Shown here piece by piece: positions 28,454 to 36,606 of a DNA stretch of 56,422 bases; within the stretch, counting starts at the first letter, position 1; each line of letters begins with the position of its first letter. Source of the stretch: Gemmatimonadota bacterium. Its GTDB lineage: Bacteria; Gemmatimonadota; Gemmatimonadetes; Gemmatimonadales; Gemmatimonadaceae. The position numbers and the translations under genes are program-made. The DNA is taken from contig CANIWQ010000006.1 in NCBI GenBank assembly GCA_947471365.1, positions 1-56,422 on the forward strand, read 5' to 3'. The notes below the pieces were generated by a model. It saw nothing but the letters and a program-made list of their open reading frames with translations, did not search any database and was not told the DNA's origin.

Positions 28454-29312
28454 CGACATTCGCGCGCTGAGCGACGCGCTGGCGGCCGACCCGTCGAGCA
28501 CGGTCTTCCTGCAGTTGGGGGAGGCGTTGCGTCGTCGGGGACAGTTGGACGTGGCCCTGAAGGTGGCGACGCGCGGGGCGGAACGGCATCAACAACGTCC
28601 TGAAGCGCACGACCTGCTCGCGCGTATTGCGATTGATCAGGGCGACTTCGCGCGCGCGCGCGCGGAGTGGGAGTTTGTATTGCACCTCTCACCGGGTGAT
28701 GCCGCTGCCCAGAAGGGGCTTGGATTTCTCTGTTTCCAGCAGGGGGACTCCGCCAACGCCGCGCTCTGGCTCGCCGCGGCGCTCGCGGCGGACCCGAACG
28801 ATCCATCGCTCGGGGCAGCGCTCGCGACGGTACGGTCGACGATCGCGGCGGCCGATGCCGTGTCACCGGTGGCGGGAGCTGACGCCGCGGCGGCGCGCGA
28901 TCAGACGTGGGACCCTGTGCCGACGGTCGCGGCGCGCGCGCCGGTTGCCGACGCACGCGCGCTGTTTGATGTGGTGATTGGCGATCAGCCGCAGACGGTA
29001 CTGCTGATTGATCGCGATGGGTTTGTCGTGGCGGGGCAGTATGTAACGGCCGACGGCCGCGATCTTGGGGCAGACCTTGGCGCGCAGTTGTCTGGCATCA
29101 GTGACGAAGCGGCGCGCGCCGTGCAACACCTCGGGCTTGGCTCGTGGCAGCAAATCGTATTTGAGTCCGAAGCCGCGAGTGTCGCGATGGCCCCGAGTCT
29201 GGATGGCGTGCTGCTCGTGGCCTCGCCGCGCAGCGTACCCTTGGGCTATGTGCGCCGCCTGCTCGAGCGTTCGCTGGAACGCGTGCGGCGCTGGCTGGAG
29301 ACGGGGACGTGA
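28443..29312 (+). CDS. TPR plus Roadblock/LC7 protein
   Basis: A 289-residue protein. Residues about 1-135 are TPR-like helical repeats (DQGDFARARAEWEFVLHLSPGDAAAQKGLGFLCFQQGDSANAALWLAAALAADP). After an Ala-rich linker, residues about 175-285 form a Roadblock/LC7 domain (VLLIDRDGFVVAGQYVTADGRDLGADLGAQLSGISDEAARAVQHLGLG ... ESEAASVAMAPSLDGVLLVASP). Roadblock proteins such as MglB bind and activate MglA-type GTPases. First of three consecutive Roadblock genes upstream of the GTPase gene. The ATG overlaps the DUF4388 gene by 11 nt. Confidence 0.82.
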   Translation: MTSDDIRALSDALAADPSSTVFLQLGEALRRRGQLDVALKVATRGAERHQQRPEAHDLLARIAIDQGDFARARAEWEFVLHLSPGDAAAQKGLGFLCFQQGDSANAALWLAAALAADPNDPSLGAALATVRSTIAAADAVSPVAGADAAAARDQTWDPVPTVAARAPVADARALFDVVIGDQPQTVLLIDRDGFVVAGQYVTADGRDLGADLGAQLSGISDEAARAVQHLGLGSWQQIVFESEAASVAMAPSLDGVLLVASPRSVPLGYVRRLLERSLERVRRWLETGT

Positions 29313-29656
29313 GCAGTCCGTTCTCCTCCGTGCTCAGCGCGCTCATCCGGCACCGCGGGGTGTCGGGGTGCTGTGTGGTGGGCGAGCGCGACGGGATGAT
29401 CGTGGAGGCCAATCTTCAGATTGGGCTCAACGGCACCGCGTTCGCGGCGCTGACGGCTTCGCTGTATCGCAAAGCGCGGCGGTCGGCGCTCGCGGCGGGC
29501 TTCGGTGAGGCGGCCTTCTTTGAACTCACGGCCGACGCGGGGCGGGTGTGCGCGGTGGGGCGCAACGAACTCGTGCTCGTGGTGATTGCCGAGCCGATGG
29601 TCAATGTGGGCTTGGTGCGCGTGGAGATGTTGCGGGCGCTGGAGCTGTTCACATGA
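29309..29656 (+). CDS. stand-alone Roadblock/LC7 protein (second of three)
   Basis: A 115-residue single-domain protein. The pattern GCCVVGERDGMIVEANLQIGLNGTAFAALTASLYRKARRSALAAGFGEAAFFELTADAGRVCAVGRNELVLVVIAEPMVNVGLVRVEMLRAL matches the Roadblock/LC7 fold. Such proteins form homo- or heterodimers and may act as GAP or platform for the GTPase encoded by 30131-30736. GTG start overlapping the preceding stop by 4 nt. Confidence 0.82.
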   Translation: MSSPFSSVLSALIRHRGVSGCCVVGERDGMIVEANLQIGLNGTAFAALTASLYRKARRSALAAGFGEAAFFELTADAGRVCAVGRNELVLVVIAEPMVNVGLVRVEMLRALELFT

Positions 29657-30123
29657 AGCTCTCGGTGGCCGCCTCGTGGGTGGAGATGCCGTTGCGGAAG
29701 TTCGTGTTGGACGCGCGGCTCGAACTGGGCGTGCTGTTGCACCCGACGGGGCAGGTGCTCGGGCAGTTTGGGTTTGCGCGCTCGGTGGACGTGATGACGG
29801 CGTGCGCGCTTGCGGCGGCGGCGCATGCGTCGTCGGCTGAGTTAGGCCGCCAGCTGGAGGGCCAGCCGTTCCGCGGCGTGCATTACGTGGGATCCACGCG
29901 TCAGTTTTTTCGCGCGACCGTCGTGACGCAGGCGACGCCGCTCATTTTGTTTGCCGTGTTTGACGAAGAGAGTTCGCTGGGGGTGGTGCAGTTGTTTTTC
30001 CAGCAGTTTTGCCGTGAGGTGGCCGCGTTGGCGCCCAGTGCCGAAGCGGAACCCGCCGCGCTCGCCGAGGATTTTGAAAGCGAGCTCAATCGCAACCTTG
30101 CCGTGATGTTCGGCCGAGTCTGA
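29653..30123 (+). CDS. Roadblock/LC7 protein, MglB-like candidate (third of three)
   Basis: A 156-residue protein with a Roadblock core at about 22-130: ELGVLLHPTGQVLGQFGFARSVDVMTACALAAAAHASSAELGRQL ... FRGVHYVGSTRQFFRATVVTQATPLILFAVFDEESSLGVVQLFFQQF. The acidic, helical tail (about 131-156) is reminiscent of C-terminal extensions in MglB. It directly precedes the MglA-like gene (7-nt gap), the usual mglB-mglA order, so it is the best candidate for the GTPase-activating partner. Start ATG overlaps the previous gene by 4 nt. Confidence 0.78.
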   Translation: MKLSVAASWVEMPLRKFVLDARLELGVLLHPTGQVLGQFGFARSVDVMTACALAAAAHASSAELGRQLEGQPFRGVHYVGSTRQFFRATVVTQATPLILFAVFDEESSLGVVQLFFQQFCREVAALAPSAEAEPAALAEDFESELNRNLAVMFGRV

Positions 30124-30130
30124 GACGCTG

Positions 30131-30736
30131 ATGAGCCTGGTCAACTACGCGACGCGCGAAATCACGTGCAAAATCGTCTACTACGGCCCCGGACGGTCGG
30201 GGAAGACGACAAATCTGCACTACATCTACGGGCAGGTGCCGGCGGATCGCAAAGGGCAGATGGTGTCGCTGGCCACGCAGACGGATCGCACCCTGTTCTT
30301 TGACTTTTTACCGCTCGACCTCGGCACGATTTCTGGTTTCTCAACGCGATTTCAGTTGTATACCGTGCCGGGTCAAGTCTATTACCAGACCACACGGAAG
30401 CTCGTGCTCCAGGGCGCGGACGGCGTCGTGTTTGTGGCCGACAGCCAGGCGCGGCAGATGGACGAGAATATTGAGTCGATGCAGGACATGCACGCAAACC
30501 TCGCGGAGTACGGCATCGACGCGCGCACGATGCCGTTGGTGCTGCAGTACAACAAACAAGATTTGCCGCCGGAATTGCTGTTGCGTGTGCCAGAGCTTGA
30601 TGAGCAACTGAATTTTCGTGGCGTGCCGAGTTTCGGTGCGGACGCGTTGCATGGCCCGGGCGTATTTGAGACGTTGCGGGCCGTGTCGGAACAGGTGCTC
30701 CGCAAGTTGAGCGCAGCGGGTGGGGGGCGCTTCTAG
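30131..30736 (+). CDS. mglA: MglA-like small Ras-type GTPase
   Basis: A 201-residue GTPase. P-loop GPGRSGKT at 19-26, the switch region QTDRTLFFDFLPLDLGTISG, the G3 segment YTVPGQVYY in which the usual DTAGQ Asp is replaced (TVPGQ, as in MglA), and NKQD at 141-144. These are hallmarks of the MglA family, which set cell polarity and drive motility reversals in Myxococcus and relatives. It follows the MglB-like Roadblock gene and precedes the double-AAA+ gene by 1 nt. The C-terminus (KLSAAGGGRF) has no lipidation motif. Confidence 0.9.
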   Translation: MSLVNYATREITCKIVYYGPGRSGKTTNLHYIYGQVPADRKGQMVSLATQTDRTLFFDFLPLDLGTISGFSTRFQLYTVPGQVYYQTTRKLVLQGADGVVFVADSQARQMDENIESMQDMHANLAEYGIDARTMPLVLQYNKQDLPPELLLRVPELDEQLNFRGVPSFGADALHGPGVFETLRAVSEQVLRKLSAAGGGRF

Positions 30737-30737
30737 G

Positions 30738-32627
30738 GTGCGTGTTGATACCCGACTGCGCTTCGATAACCTCGTGGTGGGGGCGGGCAACCGCCTCGCG
30801 GTCGCGGCCGCGCGTGCGGTGGCAGAGTCGCCGGGCGCCGTGTATAACCCGCTCTTTATTTACGGCGGCACGGGGTTGGGCAAGACGCACTTGCTGTCCG
30901 CGATCGGTCATTTGAGTGAGGCGCTGCACCCGGGGCTCGATGTCGAATACCTGTCGCTCTTGGACTTTGTGGAGCAACTCCTTGCCGCGACGTCCGCGGG
31001 ACATCTCGAGGCGTTCACGAGCCGCTACGAGCGGGTGGGGCTGCTGCTGATTGACGATGTGCAGTTCCTGACCGGCCATCGGGAGATGCAAGCCGAGCTC
31101 CTGAAGCTGTTCGAGCGCATGCAGCGCGCGGGACGTCAGATTGTGCTCACGAGTGACCGCCCGCCCGCGGAAATTCCCGACGTGGATGCGCGGCTCGTCA
31201 GTCGCCTCAGCGGCGGTCTGATTGCCGATGTGACCGCGCCCGAGTTTGAGACGCGCATGGCGATTCTCCGCGCCAACTGCGAGGAGCGCAAGCTCTCGTT
31301 TCAAGATGGCGTGCTCGAAGAGATGGCGGCCTTTAGTTTTGCGAGCGTGCGCGAACTGCAAGGCGCGCTCAACCGACTCGTCGCGCATCAGGCCATCGGC
31401 GCGGAATCCGGACGAGCCGCGTCGGCGCCTGAGCCGGCCGGACGGTCCCTTGGGGAGTTTGAGAGCTTCCTGTCCGACGTCTCGAAGGACGTCGCGCACG
31501 CGGTGGAGTCATGGCAGTCGCGATTGTCGGCGGCCGTGCAGCACTGGCGCGGTGAAGGGTACCGCACGCGCGTGATTGAGCGGGCGCTCTCGCTTGCCAA
31601 GGAGCCGGATGTTGACGGGTTGCTCAAAACGTTCGAGGCGGCCGTTGACCACCTCCGCAATCTCGAACTGACGGCGACCAGCGTCGATCCCGCCCTTGGC
31701 GGCGATGCGGTCTTTCGCGATCCGGAACGCATGGCCGAGGCGGAGGATCTCGTTGAGCGCGCGCTCGCGGGCGCCACACCACCCGAGGGGCCGAGTCCGT
31801 CGTTCGTGCGCTCCGCCTTTGAGGTGGGGACCTCGAACCAACTCGCCGTGCACGCCGCCGATGCGGTCATTGCCGAGCCGGGGACGAAGTACAACCCGCT
31901 CGTGTTTTACGGCCCGAGCGGGGTGGGCAAAACGCATCTGCTCAATGCGATCGGTAACACGCTCACGGGCACGGGCGCGGCACCCAAAGTTGTCGCGTAC
32001 GTTCATGCGCAGAAGTTTGTCGATGAACTCATCGCGGCGATTCAAGGTGGATCGGTGGAGCGCTGGCGGATTCGGTACCGCAACGCGGACGCGTTGATCA
32101 TTGATGACGTGCAGTTCGTCGCGGGGAAGGAACGCACGCAGGAAGAACTCTTTTTATTGTTCAATTCGATTGTTGCCGCTGGCAAACAGATCGTGATGAC
32201 GAGTGACCGTCCCCCGGCGGAAATTCCCGACCTGGAAGCGCGCTTGCGTTCACGATTCGAAGGCGGGCTGGTGGTGCCGATTCAGGCACCCGACCGTTCG
32301 TTGCGCGAACGACTCTTTGCGAAGTATTTGACCGAGGCCGGCCGGAACGCAGACGACGCGTTGCTCGCCGTGCTGGCGGAACAGCCGGTGCAAAGCGTGC
32401 GTGAGATTATTGGCGTGGTGAATCGGCTCGGTCTTGCCTCTGACGCCACGGGCGTTCCGGTCGACGCGGCGCTCGCCCGTGCCGAGTTGGGGCTCGCCAC
32501 GCCGTTTGCCGGCGTGCACGCCGTGGGCAGTGCGACGCGCTCGAGTCGGTCGCTGATGTTCGATGCTGAAAAGCTCGTGTGGGAATGGCCCGACGTGTCG
32601 GCCCGCATCGTCGAGGAGCTCCGCTAA
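30738..32627 (+). CDS. tandem DnaA-type AAA+ ATPase lacking the DNA-binding domain
   Basis: A 629-residue protein with two copies of the DnaA domain-III ATPase. AAA1 (about 7-215): Walker A GGTGLGKTH (43-51), Walker B LLLIDDVQF (102-110), sensor 1 VLTSDRPP (136-143), arginine-finger region ARLVSRLSGGL (151-161), sensor 2 SVRELQGALNRL (203-214). AAA2 (about 357-565): GPSGVGKTH (392-400), ALIIDDVQF (452-460), VMTSDRPP (486-493), ARLRSRFEGGL (501-511), SVREIIGVVNRL (553-564). A helical linker (about 235-345) joins them. DnaA domain I and the domain IV helix-turn-helix are absent, so it is not a replication initiator in the normal sense. It sits between the MglA-like GTPase and a DUF4388/TPR gene, which suggests remodelling of that system. 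GTG 30738 is taken as start; GTG 30720 is possible. Confidence 0.88.
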   Translation: MRVDTRLRFDNLVVGAGNRLAVAAARAVAESPGAVYNPLFIYGGTGLGKTHLLSAIGHLSEALHPGLDVEYLSLLDFVEQLLAATSAGHLEAFTSRYERVGLLLIDDVQFLTGHREMQAELLKLFERMQRAGRQIVLTSDRPPAEIPDVDARLVSRLSGGLIADVTAPEFETRMAILRANCEERKLSFQDGVLEEMAAFSFASVRELQGALNRLVAHQAIGAESGRAASAPEPAGRSLGEFESFLSDVSKDVAHAVESWQSRLSAAVQHWRGEGYRTRVIERALSLAKEPDVDGLLKTFEAAVDHLRNLELTATSVDPALGGDAVFRDPERMAEAEDLVERALAGATPPEGPSPSFVRSAFEVGTSNQLAVHAADAVIAEPGTKYNPLVFYGPSGVGKTHLLNAIGNTLTGTGAAPKVVAYVHAQKFVDELIAAIQGGSVERWRIRYRNADALIIDDVQFVAGKERTQEELFLLFNSIVAAGKQIVMTSDRPPAEIPDLEARLRSRFEGGLVVPIQAPDRSLRERLFAKYLTEAGRNADDALLAVLAEQPVQSVREIIGVVNRLGLASDATGVPVDAALARAELGLATPFAGVHAVGSATRSSRSLMFDAEKLVWEWPDVSARIVEELR

Positions 32628-34246
32628 TGGCGATTCGCGGAAGTCTCAAGGAGGCCAGTCTCCCCGACGTGCTGCAGCTGCTCTCGATGGGCAAGAAAAC
32701 CGGTTGCTTGTCGGTGACGCATCGCAACAATTTCGGCTCGATCTATTTCGACAAGGGAAAGATCTGCTACGCGGCGATCGTGAATCGGCGCGACCGGCTC
32801 GGCGATATCTTGCTCAAGAGCGGCGTGATTACGGGGGCACAGCTTCAGCAGGCGATTGACGCGCAGTCGAAGCAGCGCGATAAGCGCCTCGGTGATGTGC
32901 TGGTCTCGCTCGGCATCATTTCGCGCGAGGGGCTGCACGGGCAGATCCGCATTCAAATCGAAGAGGCCGTCTACTTCCTGTTTACGTGGGCGCAGGGGAC
33001 GTTCAACTTTGAGGCCGATCTCACGCCGGAAGAGCAGGACTTTCTGGTGTCGATCAATCCCGAGTCGCTGCTGCTCGAGGGTGCCCGACGCGTGGACGAG
33101 TGGGGGCTCATTGAAAAGAAGATTCCGTCGTTTGATATCGTGTTTGACCTCGACCGTCGGAAGCTCGAAGAAAATCGCGGCAATCTCTCCAAGGAGCAGG
33201 AGGTGATTCTGCCGCTGATCGACGGACGTCTCGATGTGGCGGCGATCGTCGAAGAGTCGGGGCTTATTGAATTCGATGTGGGGAAGGCGCTGTACGGCCT
33301 TGCCACGGCGGGATTTCTGCATCGCGTCGGGAAGACCAAGAGCTCCGAGGTCACGGCGCCCGATACGCGCGTGGAGGAGCACCGCAATCTCGGCATCGCG
33401 TTTTTCAAGACCGGTATGCTCGACGAGGCGGAGCGAGAGTTCCGCCGCGTGGTGGAGTTGCGGCCTGGTGATCTGCAGGCGCGGTTCAGTGTTGGCCTGG
33501 TGCACTTGCGCCTCGGTCGGTGGGACGATGCCATTGCCGACTTCGCGGCGGCCACGCATTCGCGCGGCGCGTCGCCGTGGGTGTATCACAACCTCGCGTA
33601 CGCGCACGAACGACGCGGCGAGTACGGCAAGGCGCGTGCGGCTTTACACGAAGCGGTGGCGCGTGGCGCCGATGGCGATGCGCGTGTCCACACGTCGTTT
33701 GGCGTGCTGGCACTGCGGGAAGGAGACCTGCCCAGCGCGCGCGCGTCCTTGGCGCGTGCCCGAGCACTGCTCGGCGAGGGCAAGCCCAGCGCGGCGTGGT
33801 ACCACTACGCCGGGCTGGAGGCGTGGCTCAGTCAGCGTGCCGACGATGCCGTCGCGTTATTGCGCGAGGGAACGGAGCGGTATCCGCACGCGGCCGTGCT
33901 CTTCAACAACCTGTCCGTGGCGCTCGATCGGCAGCGGATGTACCCAGAGGCGCTGGCGGCGGCGGAGCGCGGCGCGGTCGAGGAGCCGGGGATCGCCCAG
34001 CTGCACAAAAATATTGGTGATGCGCTCTACCGCAGCGGACGCTTTGACGAAGCGTACGACGCCTTCCAGCGGGCCGTGAAGTTCAATGAACAGATCGGCC
34101 CCGACGCGTGGTTCAAGCTGGGGAATATTCGGCTGCGTCGCAACGAACGCGCGGATGCCATTCGCTGCTGGGAGCGTGCGCTGGTGCTCGACCCCGACAA
34201 CGCGATCGTCCGCCAGAATCTCACGGCGGCGAAGGCGCCGTCGTGA
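32627..34246 (+). CDS. DUF4388 plus TPR protein
   Basis: A 539-residue protein. An N-terminal DUF4388 domain (about 1-110: MAIRGSLKEASLPDVLQLLSMGKKTGCLSVT ... GSIYFDKGKICYAAIVNRRDRLGDILLKSGVI) is followed by a conserved second part (to about 250; EAVYFLFTWAQGTFNFEADL, then LPLIDGRLDVAAIVEESGLIEFDVGKALYGLATAGFL). These mirror the protein at 27452-28453, so the two are paralogues. A C-terminal TPR array (about 260-530) is added here. ATG overlaps the preceding stop TAA by one base. It ends with a 4-nt overlap with cheR. Probably an adaptor between the AAA+/GTPase module and the Che proteins; this is inference. Confidence 0.84.
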   Translation: MAIRGSLKEASLPDVLQLLSMGKKTGCLSVTHRNNFGSIYFDKGKICYAAIVNRRDRLGDILLKSGVITGAQLQQAIDAQSKQRDKRLGDVLVSLGIISREGLHGQIRIQIEEAVYFLFTWAQGTFNFEADLTPEEQDFLVSINPESLLLEGARRVDEWGLIEKKIPSFDIVFDLDRRKLEENRGNLSKEQEVILPLIDGRLDVAAIVEESGLIEFDVGKALYGLATAGFLHRVGKTKSSEVTAPDTRVEEHRNLGIAFFKTGMLDEAEREFRRVVELRPGDLQARFSVGLVHLRLGRWDDAIADFAAATHSRGASPWVYHNLAYAHERRGEYGKARAALHEAVARGADGDARVHTSFGVLALREGDLPSARASLARARALLGEGKPSAAWYHYAGLEAWLSQRADDAVALLREGTERYPHAAVLFNNLSVALDRQRMYPEALAAAERGAVEEPGIAQLHKNIGDALYRSGRFDEAYDAFQRAVKFNEQIGPDAWFKLGNIRLRRNERADAIRCWERALVLDPDNAIVRQNLTAAKAPS

Positions 34247-35058
34247 GCGAACCGCGTGCCGACGCTGAGGCCTTTCTCGCGCTCACCGACAAAATCGCGC
34301 GTGATCGCGGGTTCGGGACCGCCGGCTACAAGGGCACCTGTCTCCGCCGGCGTATTGCGGTGCGGATGCGGGCGCGCGGCACGAACGATTATACGGAGTA
34401 CAGCCACGTCCTCGACGAGGATCCCGCCGAGTACGACCAGCTCATCGACGCGCTGACGATCCACGTCACGAAACTGTTCCGCAACGCGGACGTGTGGCAC
34501 TATGTGCGGGAGCAACTCCTGCCGGCGCTCTGGGATTCGTCGGCGCCGGCGTTGCACTGCTGGGTGGCGGGGTGCTCGTCAGGCGAGGAGGCCTACACGC
34601 TGGCCGTGCTCTGGCACGATCTGCTGACCGAACGCGGTGAACGCCACCGACGCTCGCGGGTGCGCCTTGTGGCCACGGACATTGACGGCGCGTCACTCGA
34701 GGCGGCGCGCCGTGGCCGGTACGCCGAGTCGGCCTTTGCGGAAATGCCGACCGTGTGGCGCGAACGATACTTCGACGCGACCGGCAGTGCGCGTCCCGAG
34801 GTGCGCGAGTGGCTCACCGTGGTGAAGCACGACATGCTGCAAGACGCGCCGCCCGCGGCGCCGTTGCACCTGGTCACGTGCCGCAACGTCGTGATCTATT
34901 TTGACCGCGACGCCCAAACCGCGCTGTGGCAGCGGGTGCACGATGCCCTCGCGCCGGGTGGTGTGCTCGTGTTGGGAAAAGTCGAAACACTGCTTGGTCC
35001 GTCGCGCACGCTGTTCGATGTGGTGGATCAGCGGCACCGGGTGTTCCGGCGTCGATGA
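34243..35058 (+). CDS. cheR: Chemoreceptor methyltransferase CheR
   Basis: A 271-residue S-adenosylmethionine-dependent methyltransferase that methylates glutamates of chemoreceptors. The N-terminal helical domain (YKGTCLRRRIAVRMRARG) precedes the SAM site LHCWVAGCSSGEEAYTLAVL (104-123), VRLVATDID, and VTCRNVVIYFDRDAQ. Its presence with CheB and CheD implies methylated receptors, yet none is encoded in the window. GTG start overlaps the DUF4388/TPR gene by 4 nt, tying the receptor adaptation genes to the GTPase module. Confidence 0.93.
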   Translation: MSEPRADAEAFLALTDKIARDRGFGTAGYKGTCLRRRIAVRMRARGTNDYTEYSHVLDEDPAEYDQLIDALTIHVTKLFRNADVWHYVREQLLPALWDSSAPALHCWVAGCSSGEEAYTLAVLWHDLLTERGERHRRSRVRLVATDIDGASLEAARRGRYAESAFAEMPTVWRERYFDATGSARPEVREWLTVVKHDMLQDAPPAAPLHLVTCRNVVIYFDRDAQTALWQRVHDALAPGGVLVLGKVETLLGPSRTLFDVVDQRHRVFRRR

Positions 35059-35534
35059 TGGAACACCTCGTGCGCATCGCGCATCACGCCGTGGCCTCCG
35101 GCGACGATAGCATCGTGACCGTTGGACTGGGCTCGTGTGTCGCGATCGCCGTGCACGATGTGCATGCGAAGGTCGGCGGGTTGGCGCATGTCCTGCTGCC
35201 GGATATGCTCGTGGGCCGTTCGTCCGACAATCGTGCCAAGTATGCGTCCACGGCCGTGCCGCTGCTGCTGGCGGACATGCGGGCGATCGGAGCACAGGGG
35301 CCGTTTGTGGCCAAAATTGCTGGTGGCGCGCGCCTCTTTGGTGATTTGCTTGGGGGTCGCGCCAATGGCATGGGCCCGCGCAACGTCGACGCCGTGCGCG
35401 CGGCACTCGCGGCGGCCGAGGTGCCAATCGCCGCCGAAGATGTGGGCGGCGAGTCCGGACGGAGCGTGCGCTTCGATGTCGCGAGTGGTGCGATGACCGT
35501 GCGAACGGTGCGGGGAGGGGCGCATGTCCTCTGA
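35055..35534 (+). CDS. cheD: Chemoreceptor glutamine deamidase CheD
   Basis: A 159-residue CheD. Catalytic Cys28 (VTVGLGSCVAIAVHD), His45 (GGLAHVLLP) and Thr66 (AKYASTAVPLLL) are present, as is the KIAGGARLFG loop. CheD deamidates receptor glutamines and, in CheC-containing systems, exchanges between receptors and CheC. Two adjacent ATGs (35055, 35058) exist; the first overlaps the cheR stop by 4 nt. Its end overlaps cheB by 11 nt. Confidence 0.92.
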   Translation: MMEHLVRIAHHAVASGDDSIVTVGLGSCVAIAVHDVHAKVGGLAHVLLPDMLVGRSSDNRAKYASTAVPLLLADMRAIGAQGPFVAKIAGGARLFGDLLGGRANGMGPRNVDAVRAALAAAEVPIAAEDVGGESGRSVRFDVASGAMTVRTVRGGAHVL

Positions 35535-36606
35535 GCGCCCGCATCGCACCGTGCTCGTGGTGGACGACAGCGCGCTCATGCGCACGGTCATCAGCGAGGT
35601 GATCGGGCGGTTTGCACAGTTCACCGTCATTGGGACCGCGGTGGACGGCGAGGATGCCCTGACCAAAGTGCACGCGCTCGATCCCGACATTGTCACGCTC
35701 GACATTGAGATGCCAGGCCTCGACGGACTCGCGGTGCTGGGCTACATCATGAGCGAGTCGCCGCGTGCGGTGGTGATGCTGAGTGGCGCGGACACCGAGG
35801 GGCAGGTGAGTGCCACACTGCGGGCGCTCGAGCTTGGGGCGGTGGATTTTGTGCACAAGCCGCAGGCGGCCGGCGCACGGCAGGTGACGGAGATCGAGGA
35901 ACGTCTCCATCAGGCGCTCGCCGCGGCCGCCGTGGTGAACCTCCGCGGCGTGTCGATGTTGGCGCGACCGGTGTTCGTGCCCAAACGCGGTGCGGAAGCC
36001 CGCGGCGGCGCTCACGCCGCGCTTGTGATTGCGGCGTCGACCGGAGGCCCCCGCGCACTCGCGGAGGTGATTCCAATGTTGCCCGCCTCCCTCGACGCCG
36101 TGGTGATCGTGGTGCAGCATATGCCGCGCGGATTCACTGCGGGGCTCGCGGATCGGCTCGACACGCTGTCGGTACTCGAGGTGAGCGAGGTGGTAGACGG
36201 CGAACTGTTGCGGCCGGGTCATGTGTACATCGCCCCTGGTGGGACGCATTGCACCGTGGTGGCGACGCACGAGGGCCCACGGGCCGCGTTGCACGACGGT
36301 GCGCCCGTGTGGGGCGTTAAACCGGCCGCAGATCCGCTGTTTGCGTCGGCCGCGGCGGTGTTTGGCGCACACTGTGTCGGTGTCGTGCTGACGGGCATGG
36401 GCCGCGACGGGAGCGCGGGACTCGCCGCCGTGCGCGCCGCCGGTGGCGGCGCCGTGGTGCAGGATCGTGACAGCTCTATCATCTATGGGATGCCACTCGC
36501 GGCGCTCGAAACGGCTGGTGCGGATCGTGTGGCACCACTGGGTGCGGTGGCCGGTGCTGCCGTGGCGCTGCTCGCGCGTCACCGGCCGGTGGAGCCTCGC
36601 CCATGA
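35524..36606 (+). CDS. cheB: Chemoreceptor methylesterase CheB
   Basis: A 360-residue CheB with an N-terminal receiver (Asp60 in VTLDIEMPGLDG, Lys112 in VHKPQ) and a C-terminal methylesterase whose triad is Ser172 (IAASTGGPRAL), His199 (VVQHMPRGF) and Asp295 (LTGMGRDGSAG). It removes receptor methyl groups when phosphorylated by CheA. The GTG/ATG region lies inside the cheD end (11-nt overlap); the end overlaps the next cheW by 4 nt. Confidence 0.94.
   Translation: MSSERPHRTVLVVDDSALMRTVISEVIGRFAQFTVIGTAVDGEDALTKVHALDPDIVTLDIEMPGLDGLAVLGYIMSESPRAVVMLSGADTEGQVSATLRALELGAVDFVHKPQAAGARQVTEIEERLHQALAAAAVVNLRGVSMLARPVFVPKRGAEARGGAHAALVIAASTGGPRALAEVIPMLPASLDAVVIVVQHMPRGFTAGLADRLDTLSVLEVSEVVDGELLRPGHVYIAPGGTHCTVVATHEGPRAALHDGAPVWGVKPAADPLFASAAAVFGAHCVGVVLTGMGRDGSAGLAAVRAAGGGAVVQDRDSSIIYGMPLAALETAGADRVAPLGAVAGAAVALLARHRPVEPRP

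Noticed and set aside
30738-32627. annotation as the chromosomal initiator dnaA, with a nearby origin
   Set aside because: Domain IV and domain I are missing, the ATPase is duplicated, and no DnaA boxes, dnaN or recF are nearby.
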